53,160 bases of DNA from Apilactobacillus ozensis DSM 23829 = JCM 17196 (GTDB lineage Bacteria; Bacillota; Bacilli; Lactobacillales; Lactobacillaceae), in contig NZ_AYYQ01000018.1 in assembly GCF_001435995.1 (NCBI RefSeq), positions 38,900-92,059 of the forward strand, read 5' to 3'. Under the pieces are notes generated by a model. The model saw only the letters and a list, made by a program, of their open reading frames with translations, was not told where the DNA came from and made no database searches. Below, one piece after another: positions 17,854-26,154 of this stretch (positions within the stretch are counted from its first letter, which is position 1; every line of letters starts with the position of its first letter). Made by a program: the position numbers and the translations under genes.

Positions 17854-17892
17854 AAAAGAGACAGGGTAATTTATTTTGCTCATGTCTCTTTT
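17854..17892 (+). terminator. rpsO terminator
   Basis: The stem AAAAGAGACA / TGTCTCTTTT (17854-17863 with 17883-17892) has a 19-base loop and trailing Ts. Confidence 0.85.
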
Positions 17893-18020
17893 TTCATATA
17901 CATAATACATACTTAAAATTCATAAAATATGATACACTATAACCAGTTGTATTTGTGCGCGTTTAAATTTACATATTTAAATAAAAATGAATTAATTTAT
18001 TAATAATTTTGAGGTGAATT

Positions 18021-19739
18021 ATGAAAAAAAATATTAAAATTATTCCACTAGGTGGAGTTAGAGAAAATGGAAAAAATCTTTACGCAGTTGAGATTAATGA
18101 TGGCATTTATATTTTAGATTGTGGGTTAAAGTACCCTGAAAATGAAATGCTTGGGATTGATGTAGTAATTCCTGACTTTAGTTATTTAAGACAAAATAAA
18201 GATAAAATTGTGGGAGTATTTTTGTCACATGGGCATGCTGATGCCATTGGTGCATTACCATACTTTTTAAGCGAGTTTGACGTTCCAGTATTCGGATCAC
18301 AATTTACAATTGATTTGGCTAAGTTTTTCATTGAACAAAACGATAGTAAAAACAAGTTTAATAATTTTAATGTTATTAACGAAAAAAGTGAAATCATCTT
18401 TGATGATGTTACAGTGACCTTTTTTAAGACCACTCACTCGGTTCCTGATTCTATGGGAATTGTTTTATCTACTGAGCAAGGTCAAATTGTGTATACTGGC
18501 GATTTTAAATTCGACCAAACTGTTAAGCAGGAATATGCAACTAACTATGCTGCATTAACTGAAGTAGGGAGTAAGGGTGTATTAGCGTTATTAAGCGATT
18601 CTGGTAATGCAGATGATCCTTACCCAACAGTTAGCGAGTTAAAAATTGAAAGATATATTTATGACCTGTTTCAATACCATGATTCAAGAATAATTATTGC
18701 TTCCAATTCTGCTAACATTCTTAGAATTCAACAAGTAGTTAACGCTGCTCATAAAGTTGGAAGAAAAATATTTTTAGATGGTAAAGATTTATCTAAAATT
18801 TTAGATATTGCCATTAAATCTAAAAAATTAGTTTTGCCTAGTGATGATATTTTTGTTTCCCCTAAAGAATTGAAAAAAGTAGACCCTGAAAAGCTCGTGA
18901 TTTTAGAAACTGATAAAATGGGCGAACCAGTTAAAGCAATTCAAAGAATGGCTAACCAGCAAGCTAAATACATTAATATTGAAAAAGGTGATTTAGTTTT
19001 AATAGCAACAACTCCTTCACATGCAATGGAGACGGTTATTGCTAAAACTAGAGATATGGTTTACCGAGCTGATGCTGAAGTTAAAATGATATCTGATGAT
19101 TTAAATGCTAGTTCAGATGCTAGTGGTGAAGATTTACAGTTAATGCTTAACTTGCTTAAACCTAAATACTTAATACCTGTTCAAGGTGAGTACAGAATGC
19201 TTGATGCGCATGCCAAACTCGCTGAAGAAGTGGGTATTAGCAAAGATGATATATTTATGTTGAGTAAGGGAGATGTATTATCTTACGACGGTGAAAATAT
19301 GCATTTAAGTGATTCAGTTGATGCAGGAAACACCATGATTGATGGTATTGGTGTTGGCGATATCGGTAATATCGTTTTACGTGATCGTAAGCTCCTTTCG
19401 GATGACGGTATATTTATTGTAGTTGTTACAATCAATAGAAGAAAGAAAACTATTATTGCTAAACCTAAGATAACTTCAAGAGGATTTGTTTATGTAAAAA
19501 GTAATAAGGAATTAATGAATAAAGCATCAGAAATTGTTTCAAATGCAATTCAACTAAATTTGGACAATAAGGAATTTGATTGGGGACATCTAAAACAAGA
19601 TGTTCGAGAGAAAATAAGTCATTTCCTATTTGACAAGACACACAGAAGACCTGTTATTCTTCCTGTGATAATGGAAGTTAACCAACATCGTAGAAAAAAG
19701 CACACTAATAGTTCAAAGACAACCAATGACAAAAAATAA
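18021..19739 (+). CDS. rnjB: Ribonuclease J2
   Basis: The second metallo-beta-lactamase/beta-CASP ribonuclease forms a complex with RNase J1. It is 572 residues with the same architecture as rnjA, but the zinc motif reads HGHADA (70-75): the last His of HxHxDH is replaced by Ala. This degeneracy is typical of J2, which has weak activity of its own and modulates J1. The SD GAGGTG lies ahead of ATG. The 3' end overlaps the next gene by 14 bases. Gene order rpsO-rnjB is conserved in Lactobacillales. Confidence 0.94.
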   Translation: MKKNIKIIPLGGVRENGKNLYAVEINDGIYILDCGLKYPENEMLGIDVVIPDFSYLRQNKDKIVGVFLSHGHADAIGALPYFLSEFDVPVFGSQFTIDLAKFFIEQNDSKNKFNNFNVINEKSEIIFDDVTVTFFKTTHSVPDSMGIVLSTEQGQIVYTGDFKFDQTVKQEYATNYAALTEVGSKGVLALLSDSGNADDPYPTVSELKIERYIYDLFQYHDSRIIIASNSANILRIQQVVNAAHKVGRKIFLDGKDLSKILDIAIKSKKLVLPSDDIFVSPKELKKVDPEKLVILETDKMGEPVKAIQRMANQQAKYINIEKGDLVLIATTPSHAMETVIAKTRDMVYRADAEVKMISDDLNASSDASGEDLQLMLNLLKPKYLIPVQGEYRMLDAHAKLAEEVGISKDDIFMLSKGDVLSYDGENMHLSDSVDAGNTMIDGIGVGDIGNIVLRDRKLLSDDGIFIVVVTINRRKKTIIAKPKITSRGFVYVKSNKELMNKASEIVSNAIQLNLDNKEFDWGHLKQDVREKISHFLFDKTHRRPVILPVIMEVNQHRRKKHTNSSKTTNDKK

Positions 19740-20670
19740 TATTAAAGGTTTAGATGAATATTATTCGGATTTATATGATAGTGCATTAGATGATAAATCT
19801 AATAAAAACTATGATAATGCTATAAATAAATTAACTGAAATCTATAATAATAAACAACTGGATTTAATAAACATTCAACTAGTTAAACTTTTATATAAAG
19901 AGCATAGGTATCAAGAAGCGTTCGAGTACATTACCTTAAATCCTAATTTATACTTGAAAAATATTGAGTTAATTAAAATATTTATTGAAGTATTGTTAAA
20001 TAATCATGATTTTATTTTTGCTAGAAAAGTCGTTGCTGATTTCAACGATAAATTATTAAAAGACAAAGTAATACTTAAAATTAGTGTAGCTGAGAAAAAT
20101 TATGAAGAATATTTTCAAAAAAGTTTGAATTCTAAAGTTAAAGAATTTGCTCATTTGGGCAATTATGAATTTTCAAAGCAAAAGTCAATATTAGAAAGCT
20201 CTATGAAAATTCCTTTAAAATATTTTGTTGAATATGGTGAATATTTATTACTTGACTCCTTTGTTCATCCATTGATAAAAAGCTCAATTGTTGATACTTT
20301 TAGGGAGTTAAAGTTGAAAATTAATATTAACGAACGCTTTATCGATAAAAAAGTCAGAGAACTTAATGTTTATGGATTATCAAAGCTAGAAAGTATGCTT
20401 TCTTATAGAAACATTATTTCAATTGTTAATGAAAGTTGTTTAAAAAATGATCCCACAAGCAAGATGATGTTTTTACAGTATCTAAGAGTTAATTTAATGA
20501 TTATTTATCCATTTAATGATGAAATTATCAAAAATTACAAGTTATGGTTTGAATATTTTTACAAAACTTTTACTGGTAGACAATTTGATAGTGATACCGA
20601 AGAAAAAGAAGAAATAAATGATATTGGAAACCTAATTTTATCTATTTATTCGGAATTATTTAACATTTAA
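19726..20670 (+). CDS. Helical-repeat (TPR-like) protein of unknown function
   Basis: The 314 residues are rich in Leu, Ile, Lys and Asn, and the N-terminal ~110 residues read as paired amphipathic helices (for example YDNAINKLTEIY, YQEAFEYI, IFARKVVADF), which suggests a tetratricopeptide-like superhelix. No catalytic motif is visible. It overlaps rnjB by 14 bases with no SD, so it is probably translated by coupling. A TPR-like gene between rnjB and tuf is a common arrangement in lactobacilli as I recall it. A role in RNA-decay complexes or protein scaffolding would be speculation. Confidence 0.6.
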   Translation: MTKNNIKGLDEYYSDLYDSALDDKSNKNYDNAINKLTEIYNNKQLDLINIQLVKLLYKEHRYQEAFEYITLNPNLYLKNIELIKIFIEVLLNNHDFIFARKVVADFNDKLLKDKVILKISVAEKNYEEYFQKSLNSKVKEFAHLGNYEFSKQKSILESSMKIPLKYFVEYGEYLLLDSFVHPLIKSSIVDTFRELKLKININERFIDKKVRELNVYGLSKLESMLSYRNIISIVNESCLKNDPTSKMMFLQYLRVNLMIIYPFNDEIIKNYKLWFEYFYKTFTGRQFDSDTEEKEEINDIGNLILSIYSELFNI

Positions 20671-20701
20671 TAATAATAATTAAAATTTATTGTGTTTTTT
20701 G

Positions 20702-20730
20702 TTTACAAATAAAAGCACAGTAGCTATAAT
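20702..20730 (+). promoter_or_regulatory. tuf promoter P1 (TTTACA-17-TATAAT)
   Basis: The -35 is at 20702-20707 and the perfect -10 at 20725-20730, with a 17-base spacer, about 130 bases upstream of tuf. Confidence 0.8.
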
Positions 20731-20767
20731 ATTAGAGGAATTCTTCTTGAGAACGATTTTCATAACT

Positions 20768-20795
20768 TTGTCTTTTTAAGAAGATGTAGTATAAT
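20768..20795 (+). promoter_or_regulatory. tuf promoter P2 (TTGTCT-16-TATAAT)
   Basis: A second -35/-10 pair 65 bases downstream of P1, with a perfect TATAAT at 20790-20795. Tandem promoters fit the very high expression of EF-Tu. Confidence 0.7.
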
Positions 20796-20802
20796 AACTT
20801 AT

Positions 20803-20835
20803 AAAGATGTACTGTATTTTTCAGTACAAATCTTT
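20803..20835 (+). repeat. Leader hairpin of tuf
   Basis: AAAGATGTACTG (20803-20814) pairs with CAGTAC (20822-20827) and ATCTTT (20830-20835), a 12-bp stem with a 2-base bulge, near the predicted 5' end of the P2 transcript. No T run follows, so it is not a terminator; mRNA stabilisation is a guess. Confidence 0.6.
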
Positions 20836-20861
20836 CGAAAAATAACAGGAGGTTTTCATAA

Positions 20862-22049
20862 ATGGCAAAAGAACATTATGAAAGAACAAAGCCCCATGTA
20901 AATATTGGTACTATTGGCCATATTGATCATGGTAAGACTACTTTAACTGCAGCTATCACAAAAGTATTATCAGACAGAGGTTTAGCAAATGCTGAAGATT
21001 ACTCTGATATTGATGCTGCTCCAGAAGAACGTGAACGTGGTATAACAATCAACACTGCACACGTTGAATATGAAACTGAAAAACGTCACTATGCTCATAT
21101 TGACGCTCCAGGACATGCTGATTACGTTAAAAACATGATTACTGGTGCCGCTCAAATGGATGGTGCTATCTTAGTTGTTGCTGCAACTGATGGTCCTATG
21201 CCACAAACTCGTGAACATATCTTACTTGCTCGCCAAGTTGGTGTTGAATACATTGTTGTATTCTTAAACAAGACTGATTTAGTTGATGATGACGAATTAG
21301 TTGACTTAGTTGAAATGGAAGTACGTGAATTACTTTCAGAATACGATTACCCTGGCGATGACATTCCATTTGTTCGTGGTTCAGCTCTTAAAGCATTACA
21401 AGGCGACAAAGAACAAGAAGATGTTATCTTAAAATTATTGGATATCGTTGATGAATACATTCCAACTCCAAAACGTGAAGATGACAAACCAATGTTAATG
21501 CCTGTTGAAGATGTATTTACTATCACTGGTCGTGGTACTGTTGCATCTGGACGTATTGACCGTGGTGTTGTTAAAGTTGGTGACGACGTTGAAATTATTG
21601 GTTTAGTTGAAGACGTTCTTAAATCAACTGTTACTGGCCTAGAAATGTTCCGTAAGACTCTTGACGAAGGTGAAGCCGGAGATAATGTTGGTATGTTACT
21701 TCGTGGTGTTAACCGTGATCAAGTTGTTCGTGGACAAGTTGTTGCAGCCCCAGGCTCAATTACTACTCACAAGAGTTTTGAAGGACAAGTTTATATTTTA
21801 AGTAAAGAAGAAGGTGGACGTCATACTCCATTCTTCTCAAACTACCGTCCTCAATTCTACTTCCATACAACTGATGTTACTGGTGTAATCGAACTTGAAA
21901 AAGGTGTAGAAATGGTTATGCCTGGTGATAACGTTACATTCAATGTTGAATTAACTAAACCAGTTGGTATCGAAAAAGGTACTAAGTTCACTATTCGTGA
22001 AGGTGGACATACTGTTGGTGCCGGTGTTGTTTCAGACATCGATGACTAA
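20862..22049 (+). CDS. tuf: Elongation factor Tu
   Basis: The GTPase delivers aminoacyl-tRNA to the ribosome. The 395 residues begin [27 protein letters not shown], with the P-loop, ERERGITI switch [13 protein letters not shown] and SALK motifs and two beta-barrel domains complete. Codon use is strongly biased. ATG follows ACAGGAGG. It has its own tandem promoters and a strong terminator, so it is transcribed alone. Confidence 0.98.
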   Translation: MAKEHYERTKPHVNIGTIGHIDHGKTTLTAAITKVLSDRGLANAEDYSDIDAAPEERERGITINTAHVEYETEKRHYAHIDAPGHADYVKNMITGAAQMDGAILVVAATDGPMPQTREHILLARQVGVEYIVVFLNKTDLVDDDELVDLVEMEVRELLSEYDYPGDDIPFVRGSALKALQGDKEQEDVILKLLDIVDEYIPTPKREDDKPMLMPVEDVFTITGRGTVASGRIDRGVVKVGDDVEIIGLVEDVLKSTVTGLEMFRKTLDEGEAGDNVGMLLRGVNRDQVVRGQVVAAPGSITTHKSFEGQVYILSKEEGGRHTPFFSNYRPQFYFHTTDVTGVIELEKGVEMVMPGDNVTFNVELTKPVGIEKGTKFTIREGGHTVGAGVVSDIDD

Positions 22050-22061
22050 TTTAGTATAACT

Positions 22062-22100
22062 AAAAGAACTCGAAAATTCATTTTTTCGAGTTCTTTTTTT
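22062..22100 (+). terminator. tuf terminator
   Basis: A perfect 15-bp stem (AAAAGAACTCGAAAA at 22062-22076 with 22083-22097), 6-base loop and T run. Confidence 0.94.
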
Positions 22101-22233
22101 ATATTTTAACTTTCTTAATACCTATATTATTAGTAAAACATTTACTTTTATGCATTCATACGTTAAAATACTTATGTGCGCAATTAAGAAGAAAATTGTA
22201 TTTAAATTATAATTTCATCTCGGAGGGAAAATA

Positions 22234-23556
22234 ATGTCTGCAAAATGGGAAAAAAAAGGTACTAACGATGGTGTTTTAACTTTCGAAATTAGTATAGACA
22301 AGATTAAAGAAGGCCTAGATAAGGCTTTCAATAAAAATAAAAAAAATATTAACATTCCAGGTTTTAGAAAAGGTAAAGTTTCACGTCAAATCTTTAATGA
22401 AATGTACGGTGAAGAAGCTTTATACCAAGATGCTTTGAACATTCTTTTACCAGAAGCATACAGTGCTGCTGTTAAAGAAGCTGGAATTGAACCAGTTGAT
22501 CAACCTAAAGTTGACGTTAAATCATTAGAAAAAGGCCAAAACTGGGTATTAACTGCTGACGTTACTGTTAAACCAGAAGTTGAATTAGGTGATTACACTG
22601 GTCTGAAAGTTGAAAAACAAAACACTCGTGTATACCAAAAAGACATTGATGCTGAAATCGAAAAGAAACGTCAATCACAAGCTGAATTAGTTCTAAAAGA
22701 AGATAAAGCAGCTGCTAAGGGTGATACTGTAGTTATTGACTTTGACGGATATGTTGATGGTAAACAATTCGATGGTGGAAAAGCTAACAACTATTCACTT
22801 GAACTAGGTTCAGGTTCATTCATTCCTGGATTTGAAGATCAACTAATTGGTCACAAAGCTGACGAAGATGTTGATGTTGTAGTAACTTTCCCAGAAAATT
22901 ACCAAGCAAAAGAATTACAAAGTAAGGAAGCTACTTTCAAAGTTAAAATTCATGAAGTAAAAGAAAAACAACTTCCAAAACTTGATGATGAATTTGCTAA
23001 AGATGTTGATGAAAACGTTGATAGCTTAGATGAACTTAAAGATAAGATTAAAGCTGACTTAAAGGAAGAAAAACAAGCTAGTGCTGACAACGCTATTGAA
23101 GATGAAGCTATTCAAGCAGCTGTTAAGAATGCAACTATCAAAGAAGTTCCTCAAGCAATGATTGATGAAGATGTACAACGTCAAATGGATCAATATCTTG
23201 CAAACATGCAACAACAAGGTATTAATGCAAGTATGTACTTCAAATTAACAGGTACTAAACCCGAAGATTTGAAAAAACAATTTGTTGCAGGTGCTGAAGA
23301 AAGAGTTAAAACTAATTTAGTTCTTGAAGCTATTGTTAAAAATGAAAAAATTGAACCAACTAAAGAAGAAATTGATGAACAAGTTAAAGAATTAGCAAAA
23401 CAATATGGTATGAAGGAAGAAGCCGTTAGAGGTGCTTTAACTGACGACATGTTGAAACATGATATTGCTATTCAAAAAGCTGTTAAGTTGGTTACTGACA
23501 GTGCAAAACCTGAACCAAAATCAAAGCTAAAAAAAGAAAGTAAAAGTTCTAAATAG
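22234..23556 (+). CDS. tig: Trigger factor
   Basis: The ribosome-bound chaperone and peptidyl-prolyl isomerase is 440 residues: an N-terminal ribosome-binding domain with the signature (N)IPGFRKGKV around residues 43-51, a central FKBP-like PPIase domain ([15 protein letters not shown]), and a long helical C-terminal chaperone domain ending in a Lys/Ser-rich tail. ATG follows GGAGGG. Monocistronic, with a terminator before clpX; tig-clpX order is conserved. Confidence 0.97.
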   Translation: MSAKWEKKGTNDGVLTFEISIDKIKEGLDKAFNKNKKNINIPGFRKGKVSRQIFNEMYGEEALYQDALNILLPEAYSAAVKEAGIEPVDQPKVDVKSLEKGQNWVLTADVTVKPEVELGDYTGLKVEKQNTRVYQKDIDAEIEKKRQSQAELVLKEDKAAAKGDTVVIDFDGYVDGKQFDGGKANNYSLELGSGSFIPGFEDQLIGHKADEDVDVVVTFPENYQAKELQSKEATFKVKIHEVKEKQLPKLDDEFAKDVDENVDSLDELKDKIKADLKEEKQASADNAIEDEAIQAAVKNATIKEVPQAMIDEDVQRQMDQYLANMQQQGINASMYFKLTGTKPEDLKKQFVAGAEERVKTNLVLEAIVKNEKIEPTKEEIDEQVKELAKQYGMKEEAVRGALTDDMLKHDIAIQKAVKLVTDSAKPEPKSKLKKESKSSK

Positions 23557-23564
23557 CTAACATT

Positions 23565-23610
23565 AAAAAGATCCAATTAGTTGTTATTTAATCAATTGGG
23601 TCTTTTTTTT
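23565..23610 (+). terminator. tig terminator
   Basis: AAAAAGATCCAATT (from 23565) pairs with AATTGGGTCTTTTT (to about 23605) with a wobble pair and an 11-base loop, then a long T run. Confidence 0.88.
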
Positions 23611-23613
23611 TTC

Positions 23614-23643
23614 TATATTAAACAAATTGTTTTGTTTAATATA
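23614..23643. promoter_or_regulatory. 13-bp palindrome overlapping the clpX promoter (possible operator)
   Basis: TATATTAAACAAA (23614-23626) and TTTGTTTAATATA (23631-23643) are perfect inverse copies around TTGT. It is not a CtsR, CIRCE or LexA site. It covers the likely -35 of clpX and has no T run of its own, so a regulator-binding site is the better reading. Confidence 0.5.
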
Positions 23644-23659
23644 TGAGTTGTGCTATATT
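23632..23659 (+). promoter_or_regulatory. clpX promoter (TTGTTT-16-TATATT, extended -10)
   Basis: TATATT at 23654-23659 is preceded by TGC. TTGTTT at 23632-23637 lies in the right arm of the palindrome. Confidence 0.55.
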
Positions 23660-23704
23660 AATTTCTAGTTAAGTATTTAGTTGATAATTGGAGGGATAAA
23701 TCTA

Positions 23705-24943
23705 TTGCTAGAAGATAATGAAGATAAAAATGCAGTAGTATGTTCTTTCTGCGGTAAGTCCCAAGACCAAGTAAAAAAAATAGTTGCTGGTCCTGGAGTA
23801 TACATTTGTAATGAATGTATTGATCTTTGTAAAAAAATCGTAGATGAAGAATTAGCACGTGAAAATAAAGACAAGACGATTAAGGCATTAACACCTAAGC
23901 AAATTGTTAATAAGCTTGATGAGTATGTTATCGGTCAAGATGATGCTAAAAAAACATTATCAGTGGCTGTTTACAACCATTATAAACGTGTGAATGACAT
24001 TAATACTGAAGATAAAGATGAAACAGAATTACAAAAAAGTAATATATCAGTAATTGGTCCTACTGGTTCAGGAAAAACATATCTAGCTCAATCCTTAGCT
24101 AGAATTTTAAATGTGCCTTTTGCCATTGCTGATGCAACTACTTTGACTGAGGCTGGGTATGTTGGTGAAGATGTTGAAAATATTTTGCTAAAGCTTTTGC
24201 AAAATGCCGATTTTGACGTTGAAAGAGCCGAAAAAGGTATTATTTACATTGATGAAATCGATAAAATTGCTAAAAAGTCTGAAAATGTTTCAATTACTAG
24301 AGATGTTTCCGGTGAAGGTGTTCAACAAGCTTTACTGAAAATATTAGAAGGTACCATTGCTAACGTTCCACCACAGGGTGGTAGAAAGAATCCACAACAA
24401 GAGTTTATTCAAATTGACACCAAGAACATTTTGTTTATTGTTGGTGGTGCTTTTGACGGGATTCAAAATATTGTTAAAAACCGTTTGGGAGATAAAACAA
24501 TTGGTTTTGGAACTTCATCTAGTGAAATTGATGAACTAACTGATGACAATGTTATGCAACACGTTATTCCTAGCGACTTGCTAAGCTTTGGTTTAATTCC
24601 AGAATTTATTGGTAGACTACCTATTTTAACTTCATTAAAGAAACTAAGTGAAGATGATTTGGTAAGAATCTTAACGGAACCTAAAAATGCTTTAGTTAGA
24701 CAATATACTAAGTTATTAGCAATAGATGGAGTTAGATTAACGTTCGAAAAAGCTTCTTTAAGAGAAATTGCAAAATTAGCACTTGCTAGAAAAACAGGAG
24801 CTCGTGGTTTAAGATCTATCATGGAAGATATTATGCGTGATGTCATGTATGATTTACCAGGTAGAGATGATGTTGAAGAGGTAATAATTACTCCTGAAAC
24901 TATCACCGATTCTGTAGAACCTAAATTAGTATTAAAAAAGTAG
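23705..24943 (+). CDS. clpX: ATP-dependent Clp protease ATP-binding subunit ClpX
   Basis: The AAA+ unfoldase feeds substrates to ClpP. The 412 residues carry the zinc-binding domain with Cys13, Cys16, Cys35 and Cys38, the Walker A GPTGSGKT (118-125), Walker B IIYIDEID, and pore and sensor motifs. The start is TTG 23705, 9 bases after GGAGGG; the earlier in-frame TTG (23681) lies upstream of that SD. clpP is not nearby. A terminator overlaps the stop codon. Confidence 0.97.
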   Translation: MLEDNEDKNAVVCSFCGKSQDQVKKIVAGPGVYICNECIDLCKKIVDEELARENKDKTIKALTPKQIVNKLDEYVIGQDDAKKTLSVAVYNHYKRVNDINTEDKDETELQKSNISVIGPTGSGKTYLAQSLARILNVPFAIADATTLTEAGYVGEDVENILLKLLQNADFDVERAEKGIIYIDEIDKIAKKSENVSITRDVSGEGVQQALLKILEGTIANVPPQGGRKNPQQEFIQIDTKNILFIVGGAFDGIQNIVKNRLGDKTIGFGTSSSEIDELTDDNVMQHVIPSDLLSFGLIPEFIGRLPILTSLKKLSEDDLVRILTEPKNALVRQYTKLLAIDGVRLTFEKASLREIAKLALARKTGARGLRSIMEDIMRDVMYDLPGRDDVEEVIITPETITDSVEPKLVLKK

Positions 24944-24963
24944 GTTTTTAAACCTACTTTTTT
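24934..24963 (+). terminator. clpX terminator
   Basis: AAAAAAGTAGGTTT / AAACCTACTTTTTT (24934-24947 with 24950-24963) includes the clpX stop codon. Confidence 0.88.
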
Positions 24964-25018
24964 ATATTGTATGTATGTTAAAATCGTTATATCAATAAAC
25001 TAGGGAGTTACATTTTAT

Positions 25019-25606
25019 ATGAAGGTAAATAATGTTAATTTAGAGATTAGTGCGGTTGCTCCTAAACAATATCCCGGTGGTAATTTACCTGAGATAGGTT
25101 TAGTAGGTAGATCTAATGTTGGTAAATCTTCTCTAACTAACAAATTAATTAATCGTAATGGTTACGCTAGAACTTCAAACCGTCCAGGAAAGACTCAAAC
25201 GCTTAATTTTTACAAGATAGAAGATAGTATCTACTTTGTAGATATTCCTGGATATGGATATGCTCGTGTTTCTAAAAAGGAACGTGAAAAATGGGGCATG
25301 ATGATTGAAGAGTATTTAACTACTCGTAAAAGTTTAAGCGGAGTAGTTTTATTAGTTGATGGTCGTCGTGCACCTTCTGATGATGATGTACAAATGTTTG
25401 AATTTCTACGTTATTATAATATTCCAACTTTGATTGTTGCCACTAAGATGGATAAAACATCTAAAACTAAGTGGAACAAAGAATTGAGCATTTTGAAAAA
25501 ATCTTTTAATGTGTCTGAAGATGATATACGATTATTTTCTGCTCAAACAGGATATGGAACTGAAAGTGTTTGGCAGTGGATAGGAGATAAGACAGGAGTA
25601 AAGTGA
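25019..25606 (+). CDS. engB: Ribosome biogenesis GTPase YsxC/EngB
   Basis: The essential GTPase assists 50S assembly. The 195 residues show the P-loop GRSNVGKSS (30-38), switch motif RPGKTQTLNFY, DIPGYGYARV, TKMDK and a C-terminal SAQTGYG. SD GGGAG precedes ATG at about 11 bases. The clpX-engB neighbourhood is conserved in Bacilli. The MazG-like gene starts 4 bases after its stop codon. Confidence 0.96.
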   Translation: MKVNNVNLEISAVAPKQYPGGNLPEIGLVGRSNVGKSSLTNKLINRNGYARTSNRPGKTQTLNFYKIEDSIYFVDIPGYGYARVSKKEREKWGMMIEEYLTTRKSLSGVVLLVDGRRAPSDDDVQMFEFLRYYNIPTLIVATKMDKTSKTKWNKELSILKKSFNVSEDDIRLFSAQTGYGTESVWQWIGDKTGVK

Positions 25607-25609
25607 TTT

Positions 25610-25903
25610 ATGAACTTTGAAGAATATCAAAAAGAAGCTAATAAGACTTTAATCGGTGACGAACAGGTATTAACTAACTGTGCTTTAGGACTAGCAAGTG
25701 AAACTGGCCAACTGGTAGATTTAGTTAAAAAATATACTTTTCACGGTGAAGAAATGAGTAAAGAACAGCTTACTAAAGAAATGGGTGATGTTCTTTGGTA
25801 CTTGTCTCAAGTTGCTGAATGGAATGATATTAATTTTGATGACGTGGCTAAATATAATATTCAAAGATTGCGCAATAAAAAAAATAAATTAGCAAAAAAA
25901 TAA
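25610..25903 (+). CDS. MazG-like nucleotide pyrophosphohydrolase domain protein
   Basis: This 97-residue all-alpha protein shows the MazG-like layout: LASETGQLVDLVKKYTFHG followed by EMGDVLWYLSQVAE. Such enzymes hydrolyse (d)NTPs to monophosphates and pyrophosphate. The second motif (EMGD, of the ExxD type) is intact, but in the first ExxE motif the second Glu is Gln (E-T-G-Q), which may affect metal binding. It follows engB by 3-4 bases, so co-transcribed. ATG start; the weak SD lies within the end of engB (ACAGGAG). Confidence 0.82.
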   Translation: MNFEEYQKEANKTLIGDEQVLTNCALGLASETGQLVDLVKKYTFHGEEMSKEQLTKEMGDVLWYLSQVAEWNDINFDDVAKYNIQRLRNKKNKLAKK

Positions 25904-25931
25904 AGAGCTTAGCTTATGCTAGCTCTTTATT
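25899..25931. terminator. Bidirectional terminator between the MazG-like gene and a small minus-strand gene
   Basis: AATAAAGAGC-TTAGC / GCTAGCTCTTTATT with a single bulged base and a TTAT loop lies between two convergent genes. Confidence 0.8.
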
Positions 25932-26067
25932 ATTTATCTGAATTCTTTTTTTTGCTATCTTTTTCTTTTTTGAGAAATTTATCTTTCTTAGGGTCTTTGG
26001 GTTCGATTTTGGCAAATTTATCAAACATTGCATTTAAGTCAGCGTTTCTTTGAATGTTTAAGCTCAT
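25930..26067 (-). CDS. Small lysine-rich protein, 45 residues (SPJ_0845-like)
   Basis: On the minus strand ATG 26067 follows the SD AAGGAGATG (GGAG at 26077-26080) by 9 bases and opens a 45-codon frame to TAA at 25930. The product begins MSLNIQRNADLNAMFDKFA, then a Lys/Asp/Glu-rich tail (KKDKFLKKEKDSKKK). The N-terminal pattern resembles, from memory, the short SPJ_0845 family of streptococci and lactobacilli, whose function is unknown. The good SD and the terminator placed exactly at its end support a real gene. It is divergent from uvrC. Confidence 0.7.
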   Translation of the reverse strand: MSLNIQRNADLNAMFDKFAKIEPKDPKKDKFLKKEKDSKKKNSDK

Positions 26068-26154
26068 ATTTCACATCTCCTTATTTTGAATATATAATAT
26101 CAGATGTTTGTATATTTGTCATATAATGAAGATAACATTATTCGAGGTGATATA

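Noticed and set aside
24463-24906. 147-residue minus-strand open frame within clpX
   Set aside because: Antisense shadow of clpX with no SD or promoter and a Ser-rich composition typical of reversed coding frames.
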